A program made the translations under genes and the position numbers. The notes under the pieces were generated by a model. It was given only the letters and a program-made list of their open reading frames with translations, was not told where the DNA came from and did not search any database. A stretch of 64,000 nucleotides of DNA from Glossina fuscipes. Taxonomy: Eukaryota > Arthropoda > Insecta > Diptera > Glossinidae. This document shows, one piece after another, positions 1 to 13,269 of the stretch (its first letter is position 1; each line of letters opens with the position of its first letter). The DNA lies in NCBI RefSeq assembly GCF_014805625.2, contig NW_023998454.1, positions 1,631,433 through 1,695,432 of the forward strand, in the 5' to 3' direction.

Positions 1-59
1 GAAGCTTGTTTCAAGGCGTTATTAAGGTATTGAAAAAACAATCAAAGCCTAATATACTA

Positions 60-400
60 TAATAGTGGGCACGCGTGGTATCTGCCTTCAAATTTTGTAC
101 ATTTATTTGCTGTAGTTTATGAGTAATAAGCAAAAAAAATAATTTTTCATTGCCTTTGAAAAACAGAGGTGTTCTCAGTTTACGTGATGCTTCGACTGAT
201 TTGGCCCATTTTCAACACCCACCTGCGCGCAAAAACTTCCAGTGTTCATGCTTCATTTTTGCTACCCGGAGAATGTTTACAACATATTTTAAAATTTGGT
301 GCTGATCAAGCAAGTAGTATATATATATATGTATATATTTGTGGGATCTCTGATGCGTCCTTGTGGGCGCTGCAAACGGTTTAACAACATTAATAATTCC
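60..400 (-). repeat. GTCY-family dispersed repeat, copy 1
   Basis: Contains the family landmarks in reverse orientation: CTGTAGTTTATGAGTAATAAGC, a CAGAGGTGTTCTCAGTTTACGTG segment, GCCCATTTTCAACACC, ACTTCCAGTGTT, GGAGAATGTTTACAAC, and an end with GGGATCTCTGATGCGTCC. The same order recurs at 63590-64000. It includes a TA microsatellite at 318-337. Confidence 0.7.
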
Positions 401-1627
401 TTTTTCCCGTCCATTTTTTACTGCTTGAAGTTATCTCTTGCTGTTCCATTTGGTTTTTTTTCCGGTTTACGAAAAGATCGCTATATTGTCGAAGAATACA
501 TATCTTATATAAAAATTGGAAAAGTTTTGATTAGTAATAAGCATTATGTTGAGTGACATATATCACGTTTGGAACTAAACAATATTCTTGCAAGGAAGAA
601 AGAAATAAAATTAATTCAAGGTATATAGCAACTAAAGCTATGGATACAATTTTAAGAATTTTAACACAATTCATAGGTTTCAGTATTGCATGAGCTCCAA
701 AGATATTAAAAAAAGAAACATAACGAATTCCATCATTCATTTACGAGCATTAATCAAGAGAAAACGAAGCCACCGGTGTTCATGCAGTTGCCTGAGTGAC
801 TCACGCCTTACGTTTAAAGTCTCGATTGTGTTCAAAGTGTAACTTAAGTGCATGTTAGCAGCTCACGATATTTCTTATTCCAATTTGCTTGCCATCAGCT
901 TACCTATTAGTTATACACAGACAGAAGTGCTGGCATACAAACGGATGTAGTCGTTGTCCTTTTTGCGTGTTTTGTATGTGTTTAACATATTTTATGCATG
1001 CCTGCAAATCAATTTAACTTGATATTCTTTTGTTTTCATGTTCTTCCATTGCCAGCACTCTTTAAGCACAGTATAGTTATTTGTCACATTCACTACATCC
1101 TATGGTGATATAAAATCAATGTTCTCAAGCACATAAGCAGCCATAACACAGTAACTATACAAGTAGTTACCATCGGTTGCCTGGACTTAAAAATAATTCT
1201 TTCATATATGCGCGCGTATGCGTGTGTTTACAACGCTCTAATAGTGTTTTTTATGAGCAGCCGTTTTATGTTTATACACACAAGCAAGCACAAGCGTATG
1301 CATTTATGCTATTATAGCAGTTGACTCTGAGTGTCTAGTGCGGCTTGTTTAAACTTGCACATATCAAATATTCTTACTACATAAGCTTCAGTTGTCGTCT
1401 CTTTTTTTTGTCTTACTTTTCCTTCTTGATGTATTGTAATCATGTCCTTGGCATCATTACACAAACGACTCAAGTCAACTTTAACTTTAGTCAATAGATT
1501 GAAAGTGTATTGCGAGGCCAAACCTAACAACAGAAAACATTAAACGGTACATGTACATGCACATGAACATGCGATCATAGTGAGTCTCGTGTGTAACAGT
1601 TATTTGTACTCATTACACAGACTTCGT

Positions 1628-1667
1628 CGGCTGGCTGACTGGCTGGTTGGTTGTTGGTTGGCTGCCA
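1628..1667 (+). repeat. GGCT/GGTT tetranucleotide repeat
   Basis: GGCTGGCTGACTGGCTGG runs into TTGGTTGTTGGTTGGCTG, an imperfect tetranucleotide tract. Confidence 0.75.
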
Positions 1668-2311
1668 TACTTGGCATGTTGCTGATGTTGCCGTTGTTGT
1701 TATAGTTACAGCTGCAACAATAAAATGCACTTGAAACTGTTGCTGTATTGTTAAATTTGTCTAACTTGATTGATATTGAAGAAAACAAGCACACATATAC
1801 ATAAACTCGACATACCCACCTGTTCTAGCAACGGAATTTCATTATTTCACAACGAGCTGCAAAATGAGACCAATGAGAGTCTATTTTCCTTAAACTCTTC
1901 TACTTTTCCCGTTGCTTCAAGTCAAGTTTATTGGATTACATTTCAAAGTAGAAGAAGAATAAGAGGAAGAAAGAATTTTATTAGGTTTTCTACATGCTTT
2001 TTATTTTTAGCCTTTGTTGTACGTACATATCGGCAGACAGTTAAAGCCAGACATTATAATGTGATTAACGTTAAAAGACATCAACTCCAAGTCATGTCTT
2101 AGCTAACAGTTCATTTTAAATAGCTACCTTAACCTTCATAAGATACACACATAATCACTGGCAAGTTTAATATAAAATAGAGATGAGCTAGAATTTGGAA
2201 AAGTTAAATTTAATTAAAAGTTAAAAATAAATTTTTTCGGCTTAAAAAAGTCTAAAATTTGACAATTTGCGAGTTAGATGGCAATGTTCTTAAACGAAGG
2301 GGGCGAAGGGC

Positions 2312-2325
2312 GGGGGGGGGGGGGG
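2312..2325 (+). repeat. Poly(G) run of 14
   Basis: Fourteen consecutive G in otherwise AT-rich DNA, preceded by further G-rich words (GAAGGGGGCGAAGGGC). Confidence 0.85.
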
Positions 2326-4548
2326 TCACTTATGGACAATGCGATCAATAGGAAAGAAATACAAAGTTTAATAACTCTGTTAGTGGCAGTTGTAGACGCA
2401 CAAAAAGAGCTTTCCTCTACCTCACTCGTCCTCCTATGGAAATCCCGGAATGGAGCCAATTTGTTGTCAACTACTGCACCCCGTCTAAGAAATCATCATA
2501 AGTGCCACATTATCCAGCCAGTAGGGATTTGGAAACTAAATCTGCACATCATTTGTGTTCCTGTCAAGAGACGTTGACATGACCAGTTATATATACTTGA
2601 ACATTCCCAAGAAGTTCGAAATACCTCACAGTTTCTTAATTATATGTTACTCGTCATTCATTCTGAAAGACACATAGCCACTCTATTGACCACATCGGCC
2701 AGAACTTCATTGGTAACCACGAAGCTTTGCGACACTGATGTTAAGAATTAATTTGCGAAATATTTTTGAAGAGATTCATGTGCTTAAATTAACTGAAAAT
2801 CGCTCGCTAAAACAGTCAACTCATTTATCTGACGTTACCACGTTTGTGGCGAGGGAGGGTAGTCAAATAATTCAATAATTTTCAGCCATAAACAAGACAG
2901 TAAAGTACTAAAATTATCGATATGTCCTTGTATTATGTAAGTGATGACGAGCCTGATGTCAATTCTATTAAAGGCCCATGGCGTTCAAAAACATCAAATA
3001 CGGCTATGGAAAAGTTCCATTAGACACTATTGCCATTCTATTTCGTGTTTATGGCGCGATAATGCAAGCGTCGCCGTGATTGTCGGGTCCGACAGGCTTG
3101 TGAATAAGTGAGATCAGGAGGAGGTAATTCTTTCACCAACGATCTGAATTTGAAGAGAGTAAGTAAAGTTGTCACTCTTCACGTCAACGTATGACCTATT
3201 TGTTCAAAGATTTGCTTTGGTGATTACAACAAAAACACCTGAAACTTCTCACTTTCAGGTTCGGCTGCGAGACAAGGTTGCGGTTTACACCAGCGTTTTT
3301 TTCTACACTTTTTTGTTTTTAATCCCCGAGAAAATTTCTGAATTCTATGATTACGTATAAAAAATTCGTTTGTATATCTGTCGGTTAATTTTGTGGAAGA
3401 TAACTTTTAGTTCTACCTGCAAATGTAGTAACACTTTCGCTGCTTTACAGTGGGGACCAAATATGTTCCTTGCAATCGTACAGCTTTGGAATTTGAGATA
3501 AACTGTCTACCAACGTTGCATATATTCATTTTAGCGATGTAACTGCTGTTAGTTAAGCTTAGTTGAAGCAGCAGCGCCTATTGCATCGGGTATTTCCGAC
3601 GCCTTATAAGACTGATCTTGATACTGAATTAATTGCCGTTAATGAACTACCTGCCACTGTAGCTGTTTACAAAAATCATACTTTTATGATAGTTGATAAT
3701 GAAAAATTTAAAAAAATTTGCTACACCAGAGCCATTTTTGTGAGACGTCCTTAATTGAAGGCGGTCTGCGACACATTGTGTAACTGGTGCAAATTTTTTT
3801 GTGTTTGGTGAGTATTCGAATAGATAAGTTCAATTTCTAAAAAAAAGCAATCTTTTATTAATAAATCGTATTTTAGTTAAGCTATCGAAAACTCTCTAAG
3901 TATTTGTAATGGAGTAATGGTATCTCGAGAGAAACCTGTTTACGGTTTTAGAGTGTGCTACAGACATACTCTTTTAATTATTTCTTTCCGTTAATCGAAG
4001 CCCGTCACCAAGAAACTTCCTTTACATATAAATTTGCCTTTATTCTCTTTCCTCGAGGATTTTTTGATAGAACAAATTTATAATTCCACATTCAAACTCA
4101 CAATCGACTCTAGAAACTTCATTTAAAATACTTAATTTGTTAGGAGAAGCATCGAACAAACAAACTTAAATGCAAAATGTCGCTGTTCGTTTGAACATAG
4201 TTGTGGAGACAATGTTAGTGGGTACTCCAAGAGCTTGGTGCTGAGAGAAACTAATGTTACATTAGGACTTCAAAAAGCTAGCGGAGAACGGCCGGAGTTG
4301 GGAGTAGATAAGAACGCAGTTGGAAACGTTTAACTTAGATTGACGCACATTTTCATCGGGACTAACATGGCCTTCAAAGCTGTGTCGACTACTGCGCGGC
4401 GAATGTGAAGAATTGGAATCTTTTTTGATAATTCTGATAAAAAAAACTCCAATATGTTACATTTGATAAGCTTAAGGAATCTATTCGGACTATTAAATTC
4501 GAAACATGTGTTTGTATAAAATTTGCTGCCTTTATGGAATAAGCATAT

Positions 4549-4720
4549 ATATTCTCAATAATTCCAAAGATGTGAGAATAAGAGTTCAATTTGTTTATAA
4601 TTTTTAATATTGTTCAAGTATTTGTATAAAAATTGCGTGCATGCGAGAGTAAGCGCATAAAAATTTGCCTTCAACTGAAAATGATTCTCAATAATTCACA
4701 AAGATGTGAGAATAAAAGGT
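4549..4720 (+). repeat. Local direct duplication at the LINE break
   Basis: ATTCTCAATAATTCCAAAG with ATGTGAGAATAA (4552-4583) recurs as ATTCTCAATAATTCACAAAG with ATGTGAGAATAA (4684-4715). TTTGTATAAAA also precedes both copies. The second copy lies at the 3' break of the LINE at 4700-6430. Confidence 0.7.
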
Positions 4721-6430
4721 GATGAAGTTAAACAAAACCCTGAAGGATCTATTGCGCAGATAAGAGCTTATCCATTTCACTAAATAGAAAGGGAAGCCAG
4801 AGGCATGGAGTTTAAAAATAAGAAAGTTGTGGTCAACCATATCAAATGCTTTGCTTAAATCAGTGTATATAACATCTGTGCGAAAGCCACTAGAAAAAGC
4901 CTTGAAAACATGACAAGTAAACTCCAACAAGTTGGTGATTTTAGATCGCCCTTTCCGAAAGCCGCGCTGGTGCGGATAAATATACGAATTAATGGCAAAG
5001 GCCAGATGCTGAGTCACAATACGCTCGAACAACTTGGGCAAGACACTCAACTTGGCTATGCCTCTGTAGTTCTCAACAAGTTGTCTACTTCCACTTTTGT
5101 GGATAGGAAACTACTCTTCCAACATGAAGGGAAAACACCTAAATACAAGGACGGGTTAAAAATCTTTGAGATCACACCACATAACTCGACAGCGCAAGAT
5201 TTAAGTACACATGATGGAATTCCATCAGGTCCAGGCGCACAACTGTATTTTAGAGAACTCAACCCTTTAGAAACGTCATCTTCCGAAATAACCAAGTTAG
5301 GAATTGAAACCGAGTTAGTTATAGGATATGGGTAGTTTGCTGATAAATCGGCACTAGCAGTCGAAAAGTTTCGACGGAAGTATTCAGCAAAGAGGAAGCA
5401 GACCCATTAAAAGAAACATGCGAGGGAGATGTGGAAATTTTTGTTTTTGAGTTAACAAATTGAAAAAAGTATTAAGGGTTAGCAAACAAAGAGGATTTAA
5501 CGAAATGCAGGTGTTTGCAATAATATCGGTGGTTGAGAGAGTTAAATCTATGCCTTGCCGCCGAGTAAGCGAAATAGTCGAAAGCAGAGCCACTTCTCGA
5601 ATATTTTTTGAAAAGCGTGTTTTTTCTATTTTTGTAATATTCAATTGTCTTATTAAACCACGCGGAACACCCGCTTTGAGGAACAGATGTAGAAATAGGT
5701 AGACTTAATATACTGTAGAACGATGACAGTAAGCTTTCAATACTTCCAGTTGAGAAACCAAGCATTATATGTGAAAGATGAGATTTTAGCATTGAAGCAT
5801 TTTTTATGGATTTTATGGAAATCATAAAATTTATTTGAAAAAGGTGAATTTGGAACATTACAGTAGTTCAACGAACCATCATGCTTGTAATGAAAGGAAA
5901 TACCCAATGCTGAATGATAAGGATCCTCAGGCAAACCAAAAGGAAGACAACGATTAACACAAATTTCAGGAAAATTGGCAAAGCAGAGATCAAGCAGTCT
6001 ACCATTAAAATTAGGGGTACGATTATATTGAACCAATTTCTGATCAAACAATTCATTTAAGAACACAACAGCAAATATCATTAGTTGGAACAGGAGGGTT
6101 CACGGTTGGGGAGTTTAGAGTTAGGGAGAATATAGATGGCGTTATCGCCCTTGCACCAGCAGCTTGTGCCACTTGCCCAGTCTGGTGACCAGCATTCACA
6201 TTCGAACGGCCAGGGGGAGAGGATGATTTATTTTTCTCTTTATTATTTTCAGGCGATGACACTTGATTAGAGTGAGTGGGGGCCTTGAGCGGAGATACCC
6301 TTACCACTTCACCATAGCTTAAAACCGATGGACTTGCCGGTTTGTTTGTAACTGTTTTGCTACCAACCGACTCAACAATATCGGAAACATTAACGTTCAT
6401 TTTAGAGGGAGCGGTAACTTGTACCAACGA
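4700..6430 (-). mobile_element. Defective Jockey/CR1-like non-LTR retrotransposon
   Basis: The element reads right to left. At 6427-6053 is a Ser/Pro-rich ORF1-like segment. It is joined near 6060 to the C-terminal end of the apurinic endonuclease domain, visible as GRLLDLCF and then PEDPYHSAL (about 6020-5895). The endonuclease-RT linker follows at 5858-5390, with W, NRKNTLFKKY and YCKHL landmarks. The reverse transcriptase starts at 5295-5100 (APGPDGIP, FPSCWK) and continues after a frameshift near 5105 at about 5103-4700 (ENYRGIAKL, HQRGFRKGRS, DVIYTDLSKAFDMVDH). The catalytic YADD region and everything 3' of it are missing. Most of the endonuclease and the ORF1/ORF2 junction are also deleted. 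The copy is dead. Clade assignment rests on RT motifs only. Confidence 0.85.
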
Positions 6431-7840
6431 ATCAGATTTAGAGAAACTCAGAGGTGACGTCCCACACGCTACGCTACGGGTTGTTATTTTTCTGGCTTGG
6501 AAAGAAGATGATGCTAAGTGCCTTAATGGTTAAAAAAAACTTATTATTAATAATTTCGAAAAACACTTTGAACAAATTTTCTCTTAAATTAGGTATTTGT
6601 GTCAGTTCATGTCATTGATTGACGTCGTAGGGGAAACATTGTTGAATTTGTCTAGGAAGCGATTAATATAAAAATTTGTCGCTACACTAAGGATAACAGT
6701 TTCTGGATTTTGTTTTGAGAATTACAAAAACTACAAATAACTATTTCATTACGTCAAAAAATTAATATTCATTAATACAAGTTTCGATAGTAAAAACTAA
6801 TTATATAAATGTATGAAAATTTAGTTTTTTTCATGTCAGTAAAATTTGACTCTTATCGGTTATCCTATGAAAATTGTTAACAGACTCCGTGGATTTCTGA
6901 AAAAAAAAAAGTAGTGGCCTGCAATGAATTGAGCATAGGTTAGCAGATCATTATCTGGTTGTAAGGCAATACAGATTTAAACTAAACGAATAAAATAAAT
7001 ATATGAACTCGAATTTTGTCGAAGCTTAATACTTTTATAAAATATCCCCTATTTAAAAATGCATTTGTTTTAAAATATCACCACAAGAAAATATATATTG
7101 AATTTAGTTAAATACTTGAATAAGGCATCCATACGAAATATTGCGTTGAATGTCTCTTCAACAGAACAAGAAGATCTCCCAGTTCTCAGTCTCATATCTA
7201 TCCAAGAAGTTATTTGGGTCAGGCTGCGCTTTACATTCTTTAAATGTAAATGAATGCTTTTTAGCGATAAGACAGGAGTTAGAAATAAAGAGATAGGTCC
7301 TTAGGTTATAACTCTCCAGCACTCATTTCACCCAAGCAGTCTTTTTAGGGCGCTTGGGGAAAAATGAACTTTTCTTTTTGCACAATCTGGAAGGCTTAAG
7401 TAATGTATTAAATCAATAAAAAAGAAATTTTCTAAAAAATATACAGCGACACTACCCCTTAAACTAATTTTTTTAATCGACCGCAACTCATCCCGTATTT
7501 TTTCTGCATCGGTATCAGAATTGCATTACTCGCTGTTACCTCCTTAATAGATAATGCGACACATTAAATTCAGCTGAATATTTTTTATTCACATACCATT
7601 ATACATTCGTTTCCTACATAATGACGAATAAGCCTAATCTACCAATTTATTATTCACCAATTATCTGATAACTTAAAAATGCCTGGTCTTAACCCTTTAC
7701 ACTCCCAATTCTTTATCATGTCAATGATTCGCAATTTATCAAACCATTGATAATGGAAAATTAGTGTTAGAAGACTGTGGCTCATGCATTCATTGCCCTT
7801 TTTATAAGTGCGAAACAACATCTGTTTAATAGAGCGGAAA
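6431..7840. other. No recognisable gene; upstream region of lipocalin A
   Basis: AT-rich DNA. A TATAAG at 7803-7808 is only 33 bases before the lipocalin A start codon, so it would leave an unusually short 5' UTR if it were the TATA box. No other promoter element is convincing. Confidence 0.5.
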
Positions 7841-8608
<768 letters not shown>

Positions 8609-8631
8609 CACCGCATCAAGTACTTTAAGTT

Positions 8632-8637
8632 AATAAA
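8632..8637 (+). terminator. poly(A) signal of lipocalin A
   Basis: A canonical AATAAA lies 24 bases after the stop codon at 8606-8608 and is followed by an A-rich tract. This fits a very short 3' UTR. Confidence 0.6.
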
Positions 8638-8639
8638 AT

Positions 8640-11600
8640 ATTTAAAAAAAAACAAGAAAGTGTACTCAAAGAGCTATTGGCATTAAAACATTTTTCAAGA
8701 CGCAAGCGTCGTATAGTGAAAAGAAGTGAAGTTTTAAGCACATCCTGTGCGTATCGAGCTTCTGACTTCTTTATTAAGCAAATGGGGTAAGGAACTCTTT
8801 CGGGCTAAACTAGCTTTGAAATATATCACGTAAACCATCGCCTAGCCACACCAACTTGTGCTAACAAAACAGAATGGTTCTTGTTTTGTTAACCTCAATG
8901 TGCTATTATCTGTATTAAAATGCGCTTCACAAGATATACACCAATATAAAAGCATATAAGGTACTCTTATGCTTTGTTTAAAAAAAACTGTACTGGTATT
9001 ATATGATGAAATCATTTTGAAATTTCAATGCAAAGAAATTGTATCCGATTGGAAAATACGTCCTCGCCCGCTTTTTCTCTGATGATAAAACCCATCAATT
9101 ATTATATTTAATAATTTTAGCTAGACGCATTATGTTAGTTCTCGCAGTAAAATCTTACCTGGCCATGCAAATACGTTTTGTACTACTCGATGCGTGCCTA
9201 CCTCTTAAACACATATTCCCCTATCTAAGGACCGTAGTGCAAGAAATACTTCCTCCGCTTGTAACACCCAAAAAAAAAAAAAAATGAAGAGACTCTATTA
9301 CTTATTTACTTCGCTTACAAAATGAAGATGCAAAATTTCAATCGGATGAAGTAATATTTTTTGAATTTCTTCCCATATAAAAGTGTTTACAACAAAAAGT
9401 TTTTTTTACAAAAATAAGGTCGAGTTTTTTACATTTTATGGCGGAAGAGCGAGTTAGGATTGGGGTACACTAATATAATCATATCAAAAGCAAAAAAAAC
9501 TTTAGTCGGTTACGGCCCCCCATTTACAGTTTTCCTAACAGCATCTTATTATTGCACTCTTATCGGAACCAAAAGGGTGTACAAAGTTTCAGCATGATTT
9601 GATACATAAAAGTGCCCGGAATATTAATTCTGAATTTCCATACCGATGCGAAATCAAGTAAAAGCTTATAAAATAGTGTAATGGCGTATTAAATTAATAT
9701 GGAAAATTTAATTGGGATGAGCTCAGTTTCTGTACACAAATCCGTGCAAAAAGATCAAAAGATCTTTTGCAGATACAAAAGATCACCTTTTTGCAAATAA
9801 CTTCACTATTCCAAATTTCAACCATATTGGTCTTAGTTTGCGACCCTCTCTGATGGAAGACTTCTAACGGTAATATTTTATACGACGACAAAATTTGGTA
9901 TTTTATGAACAAAAATAGGTGAAGAATAAGCAATTTTTTGATAGAAAAATTATCTGCAGATCGTTTAAGGCGTATCTCTGTACGAAAACTCAATTTTCAA
10001 TAAGAATTAATAACGAAAACGAAGAATACCTCTTCGGCAAGAAAGAACGCTTTTTTACTTAAGGGTTGATTAGAAAATTAAGTATTTACAACGCTAAGTT
10101 CTATCAAATTTTACCTTTGGATCCGCGTAAAGTATTAAAAGACCAAACATATCCGTTTATAACATTTTACCGCTTAGAGAAATTCGGTAAACTTTCTTAA
10201 ATTGTCTTGAGTTTCCTTCTTAGTTCGCTTCTTACTTCCTGTACGCCTATAATTCCTTAGATACAACCAAATGGAAAAAGTAGAGTTTCCCTTAAGACTA
10301 TGTCCTAAGGCCAAATGACTACGAGGCCGCTTAAGGTGTGAATTCGCACGTCGACTAAACAAGCAAAAGACAACCGCTATAGAAACAAAAATCTTTGGAA
10401 CGAAATTCCGCGTATCGCTTCTCCTCTAATATCTCGGGTATTATTTTTCGAGAAAGAAAAAACGTACCCACCAGTCCCAATGAATAGTTTCATAAATTTC
10501 AGCTTTCAATTCAGACGTTCTGTGCCTTTGTCAAATTTGCAAATGAAAAAGCTGAATTACGCATACTAGCGATGTTTATAACAGATTTGAAATCAATACA
10601 TTTTATTACAATCAACAGTTAGACGGCTTTAAGAATCACAAATAATTATTAGAGAATATTTCATTATCTATTGAAAATGTTATTGCTATCTAAGCGTTAT
10701 GATAAGATAAAAGTTGACATTCAACTAAATTCAAAGAAAAACGATTAACAACGTGTTCGTCGCTGTGTTGTGAACTATAAGCACTCTTTGTCCCAATCAA
10801 ATACGTAAAGACTTGAAAAGTGTTGCTGCTACGTTAATCAATGGAATATTAGTTTCGCCATAAGCGCCTTCTTCCAATTTTGAATCAATGCCTATATATG
10901 ATAGCAACAACATAACTTTGATATTCCTTAGTTATAAGGTTTATTAGGTTTTTGTGAGTGTATCCTTTTCCAAGTTGTGCATTTGAATCGAGAATATATA
11001 AAAAGAAATGCAAATTTATAATTCGATTTTGGTCATAGGCATCAAATCAGTCTTGAAATACTTGTATCTGGAGCATGTGCATTGTACCAGAAAACGAAGA
11101 GTGTAACTACTAGAGGCTAATAGTACCGGTTCACAAAAATGTCAGGAGAAAGGGGTAAATGGTCGGATAAATAAAGAAGAAACACGAACAAAATATAGCT
11201 TTCAAATTTCGATGTTTCGCTGATGTCATGTTAAACCTGTTTCGTTTCATTTAATTCATGTGCGAGCATATAAATTTTTAAATTTGAATATTTGCGTTCT
11301 TTTAGTTTGCCAAGTGATAATCGCCAGGAAGAGTGAAAAACTTAATGCAGTTTATATTTGAAGTTGATAAACGTAATTAGAACTAATTTTTTTATTAAAC
11401 TTTTATAGATGCCGCTCGACCGCAAACTAATTGAAATTTTCGTGCCTCCCCGATATTATTTATCTAATCTTTATTGCGTACCACGGCTGCTTCAATTTAT
11501 GCATACTTTAGGTAACAATTTTATTTTATATATATCGCATTGCCATAAGTGATATTAGACTTCGTGTCTTGCTTCGATTATGTCTAGCCCTACATGAAGA

Positions 11601-12361
11601 ATTTGTACGTCTATGCACACCTAACCTTGCGGGATGACCAAATGCAATCATTAAAGATTTTTCCTAAAATTTCCGAGCAATTGTGGTCCTAAAAAAACAT
11701 TACGAAAAATCAATTGATATTTGGTCCAATAAAAATGTCCCAGTTCAGCTCATTACAAGGGGCTTCCTTTATTTATCCCCGAAATCTAAACTACGAAACA
11801 TCTTGATATCAAATGAAAGGGACATGATTCAAGAATGCTCGTTGGGCCACTTTTTCGACCAATGCGCACGGAACGCCTAGTATTGAAAAGTCGTTATAAA
11901 CAACTGTAGGGCGATATAGACTATTTACTACCACAATAGTAATGGTATCAATAATATTCTCCTAATTTACGCAAAAAAGAGGGAAATTAGGAATTACAAT
12001 GTGATTTCTTATCTTAATGAAACGTCCAAGAGAAAGGTTGGCTGAGTTTTTAACTAATTAAGCCCTTAATAAGAACTTAGTGTGTTGTTTTCGTCGTATC
12101 AAGTATTTCATAAAAACTTATTGACGCAAAGTCTTTGTCATTCATACCCTAAGAAACACAAAACTATATTTATTAATATCTAGCAAGTGGCGAAAAGATT
12201 AATAAGAAAGTATTTTCCTTATCGATTATTAGAACATAACATGAATGAATAAAATATTTGCTTCACTTTTGTAACTGAGCAAACCGAGAAAAATACTTCC
12301 ACACACGCATCACGCAATTAAAGAGTTAAAATCAAAAAAAAAGGAACATAGAATTGAAAAA
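8640..12361. other. Intergenic stretch between the two lipocalin genes
   Basis: No third lipocalin exon with a GxWYE-type motif was noticed here by eye. There are short unrelated frames only (for example 9039-9287 + and 11683-11880 +) without known motifs. Regulatory sites for lipocalin B cannot be picked out. Confidence 0.55.
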
Positions 12362-13148
12362 ATGCTTAGCCGAGCTGTTTCAATATTTTTAATATTGACA
12401 ATTACTTGGCAAGAATTTAAATGCGCCGAAATCTGGTCATGTAAAATAGAGGATAGTCATCATTTTTCGGACTCCTTACCCGAAGACGTATGTAAACCAA
12501 AGCTAAACGATTTTGTTACTATTGAAAAAAATGCATATAAAGGGTCTTTTATAGATTATTGGTACTTGGTATGAAATATTGCGTTATCCAAGTAAAGAAA
12601 AATCCAAATGTGTTGAGGTTAAGGTAGCATCATTGCCAGAAGACGGCGATCAAGATGCTAATGTGCTTCTGCAAATCAAATATAAAAATAGCAGATGGAA
12701 ACCTTTAAAACCCAATTTACGATTTCCTTGGGATGATTGGATGAAAGAGGGAGAATTTGTTTTTCACAAAACGCCTCAAACATTAGATGCCAAAGCGATG
12801 TATAAATTAATTGGAATAAGCCACGATAAAGATTATATATCAGCTTGCATTTATACATCAAAAACTAATACATCAGAACTGAAATTTCTAGGTAGAAAAC
12901 CTGATCGAAACGAACCTATGGAGAAAGTACTTCTACACTCCTTAAGATTACCTTTTGATGTAGATAACACCAGCGGTAATACATGGGTTTATGAGGGTGA
13001 TAGGTAAATTTTTTAAATTTCACTTAATTCATCAAATATTCGTTTAGCAATAGTTTGCTTTCATTACAGGTGCAAAAGTTCGGCATCAGCACTGACGGCT
13101 ACATTAACAATGTATTTACTGAGTTTATCGGTAAATAAATTTGTATAA
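12362..13148 (+). CDS. GPI-type lipocalin, paralogue B (three exons)
   Basis: Exons are 12362-12487, 12555-13003 and 13070-13148, giving 217 residues. Intron 1 (67 bp, phase 0) runs from GTATGT to TTTTATAG; intron 2 (66 bp, phase 2) from GTAAAT to ATTACAG. Exon 1 also reads on without a stop past its donor, which hides the splice. The signal peptide is about residues 1-22. Motif 1 is GTWYE (45-49). A motif-2-like DKDY (133-136) is followed by Cys140. Motif 3 is LGR (154-156). Cysteines 27, 61, 140 and 193 match paralogue A, and NLRFPW sits at residues 96-101, the same numbers as in A. Sequons lie at N147 and N180. The tail after Cys193 (SSASA, then a hydrophobic run at 200-213) resembles a GPI omega site and signal. 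It lies 3.75 kb downstream of A in the same orientation, so tandem duplication is the likely origin; the two have diverged strongly. Confidence 0.85.
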
Positions 13149-13263
13149 GTGTAACGTAAAATAGAGCACAAAGGAAAAAATTTTCTAACCTGCACAAACT
13201 CTAAATCCTTATTAGCAAAATGAAAATTGTGCACTTAATGAATGAACGAAGAATATCTCATCG

Positions 13264-13269
13264 AATAAA
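13264..13269 (+). terminator. probable poly(A) signal of lipocalin B
   Basis: AATAAA lies about 115 bases after the stop codon. A second AATAAA at 13134-13139 overlaps the last codons and could give an almost UTR-less transcript. Which one is used cannot be told from sequence. Confidence 0.45.

Larger units (their letters stand above)
401..4548. other. No recognisable gene
   Basis: AT-rich DNA with several short frames. An AUG-started stretch at about 2922 (MSLYYVSDDEPDVNS) breaks after about 32 codons. A frame at 3563-3754 reads PYKTDLDTELIAVNELP and NHTFMIVDNEKFKK, has a coding-like look and may be a mobile-element remnant, but the family was not recognised. Confidence 0.5.

Noticed and set aside
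4910..5335. 141-codon open frame on the + strand
   Set aside because: It lies antisense to the clearly recognisable reverse-transcriptase frames at 4700-5295 and has no motif of its own.
9039..9287. 82-codon frame ending in a Lys run
   Set aside because: Starts at a TTG, ends in an A-homopolymer, and shows no lipocalin motif although it lies between the two lipocalin genes.
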